Of a DNA stretch of 64,000 bases, positions 40,028-49,248 are shown piece after piece (position 1 is the stretch's first letter; each line of letters opens with the position of its first letter). This DNA is from JAUASW01 sp036880965 (GTDB lineage Bacteria > Pseudomonadota > Gammaproteobacteria > Burkholderiales > Burkholderiaceae_C). The stretch lies in assembly GCF_036880965.1 (NCBI RefSeq), contig NZ_JBAJMV010000006.1, forward strand, positions 124,001 to 188,000, given 5' to 3'. The translations under genes and the position numbers were made by a program. Under the pieces are notes generated by a model. The model searched no databases. It worked only from the letters and a program-made list of their open reading frames with translations, and was not told the origin of the DNA.

Positions 40028-41947
40028 ATGACCTCCACGACTCGACGCCAAGAGCGTCGCCTGCTGGCCGCTTCGCTGCGTGCCACTCCCCTCGCCCTGG
40101 CCGCTGCCTGCACCATTGCCTGCATGCCCGCAACCGCCCAGAACAACGCCAACAAGCTGGACTCGGTGGTTGTCACCGCCACCCGCAGCCCGCAGCGCCT
40201 CGCCGATGTGCTGGCCGATGTGACCGTGCTGACCCGCGCCGACATCGAGCGCCAGGCCCTCGGCACGCTGGCTGACCTGCTGCGCAACCAGGCCTGCTTC
40301 GAGATGGTCCGCACCGGCGGCCCCGGCGCCCAGACCTCGATGTTTGTGCGCGGCGCCGAGACGCGCCACACCACGGTGCTGATCGACGGCGTGCGCTTCG
40401 ATTCGCAAGCCAGCAGCGGCGCCAGCTGGAACGCGATTCCGCTGGCCCAGATCGAACGCGTGGAAATCATCCGCGGCCCTGGCGCTGCCGTGTACGGCTC
40501 GGACGCCGTCGGCGGCGTGGTGCAAGTCTTCACCCGCAAGGGCGACGGCAAGCCGCAGGTCGAGCTGGGCGTTGGCGCCGGTAGCCTGGGCCTGCGCAAG
40601 CTTGACGGCAGCATCTTTGGCGCCAGTGGCATGCTGGACTACGCCATCACGCTGTCCACCGAGCGCAGCGACGGTTTCAACTCGCGCCCCACGACAGACG
40701 CGACCTTCACGCCCGACAACGATGGCTACAAGTCCACCAGCGGCAACGCCCGCCTGGGCCTGCAGCTGAACAAGCAACACCGCGTCGAGCTGCTGGGCCT
40801 GAAGAACAAGATGGATGCGCAGTACGACGCCTCGGCCAAGCCCAAGACCGACGACCGCACCCGCAACGACATGCGTGCGCTGCGCGCTGCCTGGTCGGCC
40901 CAGTGGAGCAAGGACCTGTCAAGCGAGTTCTCGGTCGGCGAATCGATGGACCGCTACGAGACAGCGCCCAGCATTTACCTGACCGAAACCCGCATCCGCG
41001 CCTATGCCTTCAATGCGAGCATGCGCCTGGGCTCCGGCCAGCTGAATGCCTTGGTCGAGCGTCGTGAAGACAAGCTCCTGAACACCAGCCTGCCACAAAG
41101 CGCAACGCCGGGCGCCGCCGACCGCCATCAGAATGCGATTGGCGCCGGCTATGTCTGGGGCTCGGGCCCGCTGTCGGTGCAAGCCCACGCCCGCTATGAC
41201 CGCGACAGCGAATTCGGCGGCAGCACTACGGGCAGCCTGGCTGCAGGTTACCGCCTGACGCCGCAGTGGCGCGTCCAGGGCTCCGTGGGCACTGCCTTCC
41301 GTGCGCCGACGCTCTACCAGCGCTTCAGCCCCTACGGCAACCAGCATCTGCAGGCCGAGCATGGCAAGAACAGCGAAATCGCGCTGCAGTACGAGAACGC
41401 CGGCACGAGCTTTGGCGTGACCGCCTACCGCAACCTGATCAACGACCTGATCATCTTCGGCGCCGCTGACATCAAGAAGTGCCCGAACCAGTTCGGCTGC
41501 TACGAAAACGTCAGCCAGGCGCGACTGCAAGGCATCAGCCTGAATGCAGCCAGCAGCTTCGGCTCGTTGCGCTTGTCTGGCTCCTTGGACCTGCAAGCGC
41601 CACGAGACGCGAGCACCGGCGGCGGCGCGGCCTCTGCCAACTCCGGCAAGCTGCTGGCACGTCGCTCGGAGCGTCAAGCCAAGCTGCGTGCCGACTACAG
41701 CGTTGCAGGCTGGGAGTTCGGCGCACAGCTGCTGAGCAGTGGCCATCGCTATGACAACGCGGCCAACACGGTCCGCCTGCCTGGCTACAGCGTGGTGACG
41801 CTCGATGCGCAATACAGCTTCACGAAGGAACTGCGCCTGCAATTGAAGCTGGACAATGTCTTCGACCACGCCTACCAGTACGCCAATGGCTATGCCACCG
41901 GCCCTCGCCAGGCCCTCATCGGCCTGCGCTGGACGCCTGCGCTCTGA
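40028..41947 (+). CDS. btuB: TonB-dependent vitamin B12 receptor BtuB
   Basis: The protein has 639 residues from the ATG at 40028, after the riboswitch; the upstream extension of the frame lies in the aptamer. A signal peptide ends near ATAQ. The TonB box is DSVVVTATR. The plug domain has SMFVRGAETRHTTVLIDGVR and RVEIIRGPGAAVYGSDAVGG, then VVQVFTR. The barrel ends in GPRQALIGLRWTPAL with a C-terminal region as in BtuB. Control by a cobalamin riboswitch and the btuFCD genes behind it fix the substrate as a cobamide. Confidence 0.94.
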   Translation: MTSTTRRQERRLLAASLRATPLALAAACTIACMPATAQNNANKLDSVVVTATRSPQRLADVLADVTVLTRADIERQALGTLADLLRNQACFEMVRTGGPGAQTSMFVRGAETRHTTVLIDGVRFDSQASSGASWNAIPLAQIERVEIIRGPGAAVYGSDAVGGVVQVFTRKGDGKPQVELGVGAGSLGLRKLDGSIFGASGMLDYAITLSTERSDGFNSRPTTDATFTPDNDGYKSTSGNARLGLQLNKQHRVELLGLKNKMDAQYDASAKPKTDDRTRNDMRALRAAWSAQWSKDLSSEFSVGESMDRYETAPSIYLTETRIRAYAFNASMRLGSGQLNALVERREDKLLNTSLPQSATPGAADRHQNAIGAGYVWGSGPLSVQAHARYDRDSEFGGSTTGSLAAGYRLTPQWRVQGSVGTAFRAPTLYQRFSPYGNQHLQAEHGKNSEIALQYENAGTSFGVTAYRNLINDLIIFGAADIKKCPNQFGCYENVSQARLQGISLNAASSFGSLRLSGSLDLQAPRDASTGGGAASANSGKLLARRSERQAKLRADYSVAGWEFGAQLLSSGHRYDNAANTVRLPGYSVVTLDAQYSFTKELRLQLKLDNVFDHAYQYANGYATGPRQALIGLRWTPAL

Positions 41948-41983
41948 ACCTGGTTTAAGCACTGAAGCAGAGGACGACAGCCC

Positions 41984-42877
41984 GTGACGCAGAGAATCAA
42001 GAGGACTTCCTTTCTCCTGGCCCTGCTTTGCGGCCTGTCCCTGGGCGGCGGCCCCGCGCGGGCCGCCGACATCAGCCTCACCGATGATCTCGGTCGCAAG
42101 CAGCAGTGGAGCGAGCCGCCTCGGCGCATCGTCTCCCTCCTGCCCTCACTGACCGAGCTGGTCTGCGCACTGGACGCCTGCGAGCGCCTGGTGGGCGTGG
42201 ACCGCTATGCCAATTTCCCGGCCAGCATTGCCAAGCTGCCCAAGCTCGGCGCCATGGACGATGCCTCGGTCGAGGCCATCGTGGCCTTGCGGCCCGATCT
42301 GGTGATGCTGAGCCCGGCCTCGCGCCTGCATGACCGCCTCGGTGCGCTGGGCGTCAAGACGCTGGTGCTCGACACCCTGAATCTCGCTGATGTGCGCCGC
42401 CATATCGACTCACTCGCCCGCCTGCTCGAAAGCAAGTCCGGCCCGCAGCTGAAAGAGACCATCGAGCGGCAACTCGCCGCTGCAGCCGCGCAAGTGCCCG
42501 AATCGATGAAGGGCTTGCGCGTCTACTACGAGGTCGACAGCGCGCCCTATGCCGCTGGCGAGATCTCCTTCAGCGGCGAGATCCTGGCTCGCCTGGGCCT
42601 GCGCAATATCGTGCCGGCCGCGCTGGGTCCTTTCCCGAAGCTGAACCCCGAGTTCGTCGTGCGCGCCGATCCGCAATTGATACTGGTGTCGCAACGCAAT
42701 GCCCAGAAGCTGACCGATCGCCCCGGATGGGAACGCATCGCTGCCATGCGTGATCAACGCATCTGCCGCTTCAGCTCGGCCGAAGGCGACCTGATGGCAA
42801 GACCTGGCCCCCGCATGGGTGAAGGAGCGCAGGCTGTACTGCGCTGCCTCCAGGAGCTCGCTGCGGCGAAGAAGTGA
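41984..42877 (+). CDS. btuF: Cobalamin periplasmic binding protein BtuF
   Basis: The protein has 297 residues from a GTG. The signal peptide ends near ARAAD. RRIVSLLPSLTELVCALDAC, VGVDRYANFPASI and EAIVALRPDLVMLS are typical of the cluster-A (BtuF/FhuD-like) binding proteins. It carries B12 from BtuB to BtuCD in the periplasm. It lies 36 bp after btuB. Confidence 0.9.
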   Translation: MTQRIKRTSFLLALLCGLSLGGGPARAADISLTDDLGRKQQWSEPPRRIVSLLPSLTELVCALDACERLVGVDRYANFPASIAKLPKLGAMDDASVEAIVALRPDLVMLSPASRLHDRLGALGVKTLVLDTLNLADVRRHIDSLARLLESKSGPQLKETIERQLAAAAAQVPESMKGLRVYYEVDSAPYAAGEISFSGEILARLGLRNIVPAALGPFPKLNPEFVVRADPQLILVSQRNAQKLTDRPGWERIAAMRDQRICRFSSAEGDLMARPGPRMGEGAQAVLRCLQELAAAKK

Positions 42878-42881
42878 AGCC

Positions 42882-43874
42882 ATGAACCGCAAGGCCGTCA
42901 CCGTGCTCGCCATCTTGCTGCTGCTCAGTGCAGCACTACTGCTGCTCGGCATTGGCGTTGGCAGCGAAGGCCTCGCGCTGCCAGCGGCGGACGACGCTGT
43001 GGGCCGACAGATCCTCTGGCAGATCCGCCTGCCGCGCTCCATCGGCGCCTGGTTGACCGGTGCGCTCTTGGGCCTCGCGGGTGCGGTGGCGCAAGGGCTG
43101 TTTCGCAATCCGCTGGCCGACCCCTATCTGCTCGGCGCATCGAGCGGCGCTTCGCTGGGCGTGGCCCTGCTCTTGGTCGCGCTGGGTTGGTCGCCAACAG
43201 CGGCGGCCCTGGGCTACAAGATCGGCATGACCACGGCCGCGTTTGCCGGCGCTGTCTTCGCGGTCGCACTGACAATGATTCTCGCCAAGGGGCTGGAACA
43301 GACGATGCGCTTGCTGCTGGCCGGTGTCATCGTTGGCGTGGTTCTCGGCGCGATCACGTCGATGCTGACCCTGACCGCTGCCGATGTCTTGCGTTCGATG
43401 CAGGCCTTCATGCTCGGCAGCACAGGTTTCCTCAGCTGGCAAAGCGTGGGCGTGATGGCGCCAGTGTTGCTGGTGGCTCTGCTTGTCGGCCTCGGTGCCG
43501 CCCGCGCGCTGGATGCCTTGAGCCTGGGCGCAGACACGGCGCAAAGCCTGGGCGTGCGCCTGGCCATGGTTCGCTTGATCCTGATTGCGACGCTGACCCT
43601 GTGCACCGGCGCCGCCGTCGCGCAAGCCGGCCTGATCGCCTTCGTCGGCCTGGTCGCGCCACACCTGGTGCGCAGCCGCCTGCACTGCAGCCATGGCTGG
43701 CTGCTGGCGCTCGCGGCATGCATGGGCGGCCTCTTGCTGCTCTCGGCCGACATCGTTGCCCGCTGGGTGGTTGCGCCACAGGAATTGCCGGTGGGCATCG
43801 TCACTTCGCTGCTGGGCGGCGCCTATCTCCTGAAGCTGATGCGGCGCAAGCGCTTTGCGGAGCAGCGCGCATGA
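42882..43874 (+). CDS. btuC: Cobalamin ABC transporter permease BtuC
   Basis: The protein has 330 residues with about ten membrane helices. LPRSIGAWLTGALLGLAGAV, AQGLFRNPLADPYLLGASSG and QAGLIAFVGLVAPHLVR are FecCD/BtuC hallmarks. The frame is open upstream, but the ATG at 42882 follows the btuF stop by 4 bp and begins with a proper first membrane helix. It is coupled to btuD by an ATGA overlap. Confidence 0.93.
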   Translation: MNRKAVTVLAILLLLSAALLLLGIGVGSEGLALPAADDAVGRQILWQIRLPRSIGAWLTGALLGLAGAVAQGLFRNPLADPYLLGASSGASLGVALLLVALGWSPTAAALGYKIGMTTAAFAGAVFAVALTMILAKGLEQTMRLLLAGVIVGVVLGAITSMLTLTAADVLRSMQAFMLGSTGFLSWQSVGVMAPVLLVALLVGLGAARALDALSLGADTAQSLGVRLAMVRLILIATLTLCTGAAVAQAGLIAFVGLVAPHLVRSRLHCSHGWLLALAACMGGLLLLSADIVARWVVAPQELPVGIVTSLLGGAYLLKLMRRKRFAEQRA

Positions 43875-44674
43875 TCAACGCTGATATCCGCCATCTGGCC
43901 CTGGGTGGCAAGACCATCCTCGGCGACTGCAAGCTGCAGCTCAGCGGCGGATGGACGGCCATCGTCGGCCCGAACGGTGCCGGCAAATCCACGCTGCTGA
44001 AGGCGTTGGCCGGCCTACTGCCGTTCGAAGGCAAGGTGGAGCTGCGAGGGCGCGAACTGAGCAAATGGTCGGGCCGCGAGCGCGCTCGAGCCTTGGCCTG
44101 GCTGGGCCAGAACGAGGCCAGCACCGACGAGCTGCTGGCTGAAGAAGTGGTGATGCTCGGCCGCTTGCCGCATCGCGCCTGGCTCGCGCCGCCAAGTGCT
44201 GCGGACGTCGCCGCCGTCGAGCGGGCGATGCGGCAGACGCAATGCTGGGAATGGCGAGCGCGGCCCGTGAATCAGCTGTCCGGTGGCGAACGCCAGCGCG
44301 TGCTGCTGGCCCGCGCGCTGGCCACGGAATCCGCTTTGCTCTTGATGGACGAGCCGCTCGCCCACCTGGACCCGCCGCATCAGGCCGACTGGCTGACGCT
44401 GGTGCGCGAGCGCGCTGCCGCTGGCGCGACGGTGATCTCGGTCCTGCATGAGCTCAATATCGCCCTGCAGGCCGACAGGCTCCTGGTGATGGACGCCGGC
44501 CGCACCGTGCACCTGGGCTCGCCCGAGGATGCCGCAACCCGCGATGCGCTGCAGCAAGTGTTCCAGCATCGCCTGCAGATGATTGAGCTCAATGGCCAAT
44601 GGCTCGTGCTGCCGGCGGCAGCGCCGGCTCGCATCAGCAATGTGCTGCCGCTGCATGGGCGCCGCCATGACTGA
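43871..44674 (+). CDS. btuD: Cobalamin ABC transporter ATPase BtuD
   Basis: The protein has 267 residues. Walker A is VGPNGAGKSTLLKALAG, the signature is QLSGGERQRVLLARAL, and Walker B is ALLLMDEPLAHLD, with the switch His in VISVLHELN. It energises BtuC. The ATG at 43871 is chosen over a long upstream frame inside btuC. Confidence 0.93.
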   Translation: MINADIRHLALGGKTILGDCKLQLSGGWTAIVGPNGAGKSTLLKALAGLLPFEGKVELRGRELSKWSGRERARALAWLGQNEASTDELLAEEVVMLGRLPHRAWLAPPSAADVAAVERAMRQTQCWEWRARPVNQLSGGERQRVLLARALATESALLLMDEPLAHLDPPHQADWLTLVRERAAAGATVISVLHELNIALQADRLLVMDAGRTVHLGSPEDAATRDALQQVFQHRLQMIELNGQWLVLPAAAPARISNVLPLHGRRHD

Positions 44675-44792
44675 GCAGCGGCGGGTTCCGGCGCTCTTCC
44701 AGTGCGGAAGCCTTCGGGCAGGCTATCTGCATCACTACTTCCCGTCCAACCACGCAGCGGTAGCCGCGTTCTTTGCAGGGGGTGGGCGATGA
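44667..44792 (+). CDS. Possible 41-aa ORF coupled between btuD and cobQ
   Basis: The ATG at 44667 overlaps the end of btuD by 8 nt, and the TGA at 44790-44792 overlaps the cobQ ATG by 4 nt. The peptide starts MTEQRRVPALFQCGSLRAGY and ends AAVAAFFAGGGR. It has one Cys and no membrane helix. Third-position GC (28 of 41 codons) looks lower than in its neighbours, which argues against coding; the double overlap argues for it. No family recognised. Confidence 0.35.
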   Translation: MTEQRRVPALFQCGSLRAGYLHHYFPSNHAAVAAFFAGGGR

Positions 44793-46246
44793 ACCGCGCC
44801 AAGGCCGTGATGGTGCTGGGCACGACCAGCGGCGCCGGCAAGAGCTGGCTGGCCACGGCCCTGTGCCGCTTCTATGCACGCCAGGGGCTCAAGGTCGCGC
44901 CCTTCAAGGCACAGAACATGAGCAACAACGCCCGCGTGGTGCAGGGGCGCGAGGGTCGCGCTGGCGAGATAGGCAGTGCCCAGTACTTCCAGGCCCTGGC
45001 GGCGCGCTGCACACCCGAGGTGCGGCACAACCCGGTGCTCCTGAAGCCCGAGGCCGAAACCTCGTCACAGGTCGTGCTGCTCGGAGAGGTGGACGAGGCC
45101 CTGAGCCGCATGCCCTGGCGCGAGCGCAGCGAGCATCTGTGGCGCGCGGCGCGGCCGCCCCTGCATGAACTGATGCAGGAGAACGACGTGGTGGTGATCG
45201 AAGGCGCCGGCTCGCCGGCCGAGATCAACCTGCATGCGTCGGACTTCGTCAACATGCGCACCGCGCTGGAAGTGAATGCCGCCTGCCTGCTGGTGACGGA
45301 CATCGACCGTGGCGGCGCCTTCGCCCATCTGTACGGTACCCACCAATTGATGCCTGCCAACGAGCGGGCGCTGCTGCGCGGTTTCGTCTTGAACCGCTTT
45401 CGAGGGGACGCCAACCTGCTCGCCCCCGGCCCGGAGCAATTGCAGACATTGACCGGCGTGCCCACACTGGCCGTGCTGCCCATGTGGCGGGGTCACGGCC
45501 TGCCCGAGGAAGACGGTTTATTCGATGATCGCAGCAGCGCTGCCGACGGCTTGACCATTGCCGTGGTCGCCTACCCCCGCATCTCCAACCTCGACGAGTT
45601 CCAGCCGCTGCGCAATGCGCCGGGCGTGCAACTCATCTGGGCCCGCGAGCCGCGGCAGCTGCAGGGTGCCGACTGGATCATCCTGCCCGGCTCCAAATCG
45701 GTGGCGGCCGACCTGGCCTGGCTGCGCGCCCAGAAGCTCGACGCCGTGATCAATGGCCATGCTGCCGCAGGCAAGCCGGTGCTGGGGATCTGCGGCGGCC
45801 TGCAGATGCTGGGCGAAGCCTTGCTGGACCCCCATGGCCTGGACGGCAATGCGCCGGGCCTGGGCCTGCTGCCGCTGGTCACGCAATACGAGCGCGAGAA
45901 GCTGTTGCGCCCCGCCGAGCTGCGCTTTGCCGCCCAGCTGGCCACCCCCTGGCAGTCTCTGGCCGGGCTTTCGGCCAGGGGCTACGAAATACGGCAGGGC
46001 CGCACGCAGCAGCACCCCGACCTGCCGACTGCAATGCCGGCCCTGATGACCCGCGAAGGCGAGACCATAGGCTGGCAGCAAGGCCCGGTGCTGGGCTGCT
46101 ACGCGCACGGTCTTTTCGAGCAGCCTGCGGTGATGCAGGCCCTGTTCGGCCAGGACTCGCCGGACCTGGACCTGGTGTTCGAAGGCCTGGCCGACTATGT
46201 GGCGCAGCATTTCCAATCGGGCAGCCTTATGCGCCTTTTGAGCTAG
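44789..46246 (+). CDS. cobQ: Cobyric acid synthase
   Basis: The protein has 485 residues. The N-terminal P-loop is VLGTTSGAGKSWLATALCRF, followed by FKAQNMSNNARV and VVIEGAGSPAEINL. The C-terminal class I amidotransferase domain has the nucleophile Cys in GKPVLGICGGLQMLG and its His in GCYAHGLFE. It amidates adenosylcobyrinic acid a,c-diamide at four side chains. No other corrin-ring gene is in the window, so it may serve either salvage of cobyrinates or a full pathway elsewhere. It shares the riboswitch-controlled operon. Confidence 0.94.
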   Translation: MNRAKAVMVLGTTSGAGKSWLATALCRFYARQGLKVAPFKAQNMSNNARVVQGREGRAGEIGSAQYFQALAARCTPEVRHNPVLLKPEAETSSQVVLLGEVDEALSRMPWRERSEHLWRAARPPLHELMQENDVVVIEGAGSPAEINLHASDFVNMRTALEVNAACLLVTDIDRGGAFAHLYGTHQLMPANERALLRGFVLNRFRGDANLLAPGPEQLQTLTGVPTLAVLPMWRGHGLPEEDGLFDDRSSAADGLTIAVVAYPRISNLDEFQPLRNAPGVQLIWAREPRQLQGADWIILPGSKSVAADLAWLRAQKLDAVINGHAAAGKPVLGICGGLQMLGEALLDPHGLDGNAPGLGLLPLVTQYEREKLLRPAELRFAAQLATPWQSLAGLSARGYEIRQGRTQQHPDLPTAMPALMTREGETIGWQQGPVLGCYAHGLFEQPAVMQALFGQDSPDLDLVFEGLADYVAQHFQSGSLMRLLS

Positions 46247-46312
46247 CGCAAGCTCTTTCGCCTCGGCACCCTTGGCTATGGTAATAATCACCCTACCGCG
46301 ATGGGGGATCCG

Positions 46313-47872
46313 ATGACCGACATGGTGTTTGCCGACGAGGCGCCCGAGACATCCGCTGGCAGTGCGACCGCAACCAAGGTGCTCGACCCCTGGGTGGTCA
46401 TGATTGTTGACGATGACCCGGCCGTGCACCAGGTAACCCAGCTGGTCATGTCGGACTTCGAGTTCTCCGGCCGGCGGCTGCAGTTCCTCGACGCCTACAG
46501 CGCTGCAGAAGCGCGCGAGCTGCTGGGCACGCGCCAGGACATCGCCCTGATCCTGCTCGACGTGGTGATGGAAACCGAACACGCTGGCCTGGATCTGGCG
46601 CGTTACATTCGCGGCGACCTGGACAACCACCATGTGCGCATCGTCCTGCGCACCGGACAGCCGGGCCAGGCGCCGGAAGAGCATGTCATCAAGAGCTATG
46701 ACATCAATGACTACAAGGAAAAGACCGAGCTGACCAAGCGCAAGCTGATCACGGTCTTCTACACCGCGCTGCGCAGCTACCGCGACATCATGATCATCGA
46801 GCAGTCGCGGTTGGCGCTGCGCCGCTCGATAGACGCGATCACCAAGGTCTACGACTCGCACAATCTGCGCCGCTTCGCATCTGCCGTGCTTGAGCAGGTG
46901 GCGCATCTGCTGGGTTACGAGGCGCAAGGACTTTGTGCCAGCCGCGTCTCCGCCTATGCAGCCTCGCACATGGAAGGCCACCTGAAGGTGCTGGCTGCCA
47001 CGGCCGAGTATTCACGGCTGCTGGTCGACGAGGAACTCAACACCCTGCCCGAGGACGTGCGTGAAGCGTTGGAGCGGGCACTGCGGGAGCAGCAAAGCTT
47101 CTTCGAGCCCCACCGCTGCGTCGGCTACTACCGCAGCAGCAGCGGCAATGAAAGCCTGCTGTACATGGTGTTCTCCGAGCCTGTGGATGCCAGTGCACGA
47201 GAGTTGCTGGAGATCTTCTGCGCCAACGTGGCCATCACCTACGAAAGCCTGCTGCTGCGCGAGGAGATCCAGGAAACGCAACGCTCCACCGTCTACATCA
47301 TTGGCGAGGCGGTCGAGAAGCGCAGCAAGGAAACCGGTGCGCATGTGCGTCGCGTGGGCGAGCTCTCGGCCTTGCTGGCCGAGGCCGCAGGCCTGCGCAG
47401 CAATGACGTGGAGTTCGTGCGCCAGGCCGCGCCCTTGCACGACGTCGGCAAGATTGGCATTCCCGACCGGGTGCTGAACAAGCCCGCCAAGCTCGATGCC
47501 GAGGAATGGGAAGTGATGAAGACCCATGCGCGCATCGGCTACGAGCTGCTGAACAAGTCAGACAAGCGCATCCTGCAGCTGGGCGCCATCATCGCGCATG
47601 AACACCACGAGCGCTGGGACGGCGGCGGCTATCCGCGCGCACTTGCTGGCGAGCAGATCCACATCGCCGGCCGCATCGTTGCATTGGCCGACGTGCTGGA
47701 TGCGCTGGTGAGTCGCCGCTGCTACAAGGATCCCTGGCAGTTCGAAACCGCCCTCAGCTATGTGCGAGAGCAGGCCGGCCTGCAGTTCGACCCGAACCTG
47801 GTGCGATTGCTGTTCGAGCGCATGGATGCCGTGAAGAGCATCTACGAGCGCTTCCCGGACCTGGAGGCCTGA
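46313..47872 (+). CDS. Response regulator with DUF3369 and HD-GYP domain
   Basis: The protein has 519 residues from the ATG at 46313, which has GGGGG 5-9 nt upstream; the ATG at 46301 has none. The receiver domain (about 27-150) has the acidic pocket VVMIVDDDPAVHQ and the phospho-acceptor in ALILLDVVMETEHAGLDLAR. A DUF3369 sensor segment follows. The HD-GYP domain (about 330-510) has the metal ligands HDVGKIGIPDRVLNKPAKL and IAHEHHERWDGGGYPRAL. HD-GYP proteins hydrolyse c-di-GMP, so this is probably a phosphorylation-controlled phosphodiesterase affecting motility or biofilm. Confidence 0.93.
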   Translation: MTDMVFADEAPETSAGSATATKVLDPWVVMIVDDDPAVHQVTQLVMSDFEFSGRRLQFLDAYSAAEARELLGTRQDIALILLDVVMETEHAGLDLARYIRGDLDNHHVRIVLRTGQPGQAPEEHVIKSYDINDYKEKTELTKRKLITVFYTALRSYRDIMIIEQSRLALRRSIDAITKVYDSHNLRRFASAVLEQVAHLLGYEAQGLCASRVSAYAASHMEGHLKVLAATAEYSRLLVDEELNTLPEDVREALERALREQQSFFEPHRCVGYYRSSSGNESLLYMVFSEPVDASARELLEIFCANVAITYESLLLREEIQETQRSTVYIIGEAVEKRSKETGAHVRRVGELSALLAEAAGLRSNDVEFVRQAAPLHDVGKIGIPDRVLNKPAKLDAEEWEVMKTHARIGYELLNKSDKRILQLGAIIAHEHHERWDGGGYPRALAGEQIHIAGRIVALADVLDALVSRRCYKDPWQFETALSYVREQAGLQFDPNLVRLLFERMDAVKSIYERFPDLEA

Positions 47873-48124
47873 TCAGGCAGCTGCGGTCAGCCTCAGGTAT
47901 TTCTGCATCAGCATTTCGCGGCTCTCCACATGGGCCGGGTTCACCGGTATGCAGGCCACGGGGCACAGCTGCACGCATTGCGGCTCATCGAAATGGCCCA
48001 CGCATTCGGTGCACTTGCTGTGTTCGATCTGGTAAAACTCCTCGCCCATCGAGATGGCCTCGTTCGGGCATTCCGGCTCGCAGACATCGCAGTTGATGCA
48101 CTCGTCGGTAATCATCAAGGCCAT
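47873..48124 (-). CDS. YfhL-family 2[4Fe-4S] ferredoxin
   Basis: The protein has 83 residues. The first cluster motif is CINCDVCEPECPNEAI and the second is CTECVGHFDEPQCVQLCPVACI, with the insertion between the second and third Cys typical of the Allochromatium/YfhL type. It carries electrons in the cytoplasm. The location downstream of coaD is common in proteobacteria (coaD-fdx). Its end abuts the convergent HD-GYP gene without a gap. Confidence 0.93.
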   Translation of the reverse strand: MALMITDECINCDVCEPECPNEAISMGEEFYQIEHSKCTECVGHFDEPQCVQLCPVACIPVNPAHVESREMLMQKYLRLTAAA

Positions 48125-48127
48125 GGC

Positions 48128-48634
48128 TTACTCCGCGCGGCCCTTGCTGATCCGCTCAGCAAGCCGCTCGCGCACCGACGGTGACACGAACTGCGAGACA
48201 TCACCACCCAGAGTGGCAATCTCGCGCACAAAAGTGCCCGAGATGAACTGGAACTGGTCGGACGGCGTCAGAAACACGGTCTCCACCTCGGGCATCAGCT
48301 TGCGGTTCATGCCCGCCATCTGGAATTCATATTCGAAGTCGCTGACCGCGCGCAGGCCCCGCACAACGACCTTGCCGTCATGCTGGACGACAAAGTCGCG
48401 CAAGAGGCCGCGAAAGGGGATCACTTCGACATTGGGGTACCTGGAGGCCAGTTCGGTGGCGATTTCCAGGCGCTCCTCGATGGAGAACATCGTGCGCTTG
48501 TGATGGCCGGCGGCCACGGCAATGATCAGCCGCTCGAACAAGCGGCTGGCCCGGCGCATCAAGTCCTCATGACCGAGGGTCATGGGATCGAAGGTGCCGG
48601 GATAGACGGCGGTGAGAACGGTCACTGAGGTCAT
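48128..48634 (-). CDS. coaD: Phosphopantetheine adenylyltransferase
   Basis: The protein has 168 residues. It catalyses the fourth step of coenzyme A synthesis. The nucleotide-binding motif AVYPGTFDPMTLGHEDLMRR and the C-terminal SGTFVREIATLGGDVSQFVS then PSV are diagnostic. VRGLRAVSDFEYEFQMAGMN is the central signature. It follows rsmD by 8 bp; rsmD-coaD is a widely conserved pair. Confidence 0.96.
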   Translation of the reverse strand: MTSVTVLTAVYPGTFDPMTLGHEDLMRRASRLFERLIIAVAAGHHKRTMFSIEERLEIATELASRYPNVEVIPFRGLLRDFVVQHDGKVVVRGLRAVSDFEYEFQMAGMNRKLMPEVETVFLTPSDQFQFISGTFVREIATLGGDVSQFVSPSVRERLAERISKGRAE

Positions 48635-48642
48635 GGGCAGGA

Positions 48643-49248
48643 TTATCCGTTGCGGCGGAAAAGCGCGTAATGCACGGCGCCGGCCCGACCATTGCGATAA
48701 GGGTCGAGGCCCAGATCGGCCGCTGGCGCCACGACCTCGGGCGACTCGACATAAAGGAACCCGCCCGGCACCAGCAGGGCAGCCGCGGCCTTGATGGCCG
48801 GCTCAAACAGGCCGGCGTCAAAGGGCGGATCCAGCATCACCAGCTCAAAGCGGCCCGGCGCCGAACGCGCCATCCAGGTGATGGCATCGGCCGGCTCCAC
48901 GCGCAGATTGGCGGCCTTCAGCCGCACCTTGCTGGCCTGCAGGCTGCGCACCAGCTCGCCGTCACGCTCAAGCAGCAACACTTCAGAAGCACCGCGCGAT
49001 GCGGCCTCGAAGCCAAGCGCGCCGCTGCCAGCAAACGCATCAAGCACGCGCCAGCCGTCAAGGTCCTGGCCCAGCCAGTTGAACAGGGTCTCGCGCACGC
49101 GGTCGGGCGTCGGACGCAGCCCGGGCCTGTCGGCCACCGGCAACTTGGAGCGCTTCCATTGCCCACCAACGATGCGAACCTCGCGCGGCGCACCTGCCGG
49201 AGCCAGCTGACGCTTCTTGAAAGGCTTCGCCTCGGGGTCGGGCCTCAT
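48643..49248 (-). CDS. rsmD: 16S rRNA (guanine966-N2)-methyltransferase RsmD
   Basis: The protein has 201 residues. The SAM-binding motif is VLDAFAGSGALGFEAASRGA and the catalytic motif is FELVMLDPPFDAGL. RPTPDRVRETLFNWL is the N-terminal signature. It methylates G966 of 16S rRNA. The start overlaps the hisF stop (ATGA), so rsmD is the distal part of the his transcript. Confidence 0.94.
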   Translation of the reverse strand: MRPDPEAKPFKKRQLAPAGAPREVRIVGGQWKRSKLPVADRPGLRPTPDRVRETLFNWLGQDLDGWRVLDAFAGSGALGFEAASRGASEVLLLERDGELVRSLQASKVRLKAANLRVEPADAITWMARSAPGRFELVMLDPPFDAGLFEPAIKAAAALLVPGGFLYVESPEVVAPAADLGLDPYRNGRAGAVHYALFRRNG

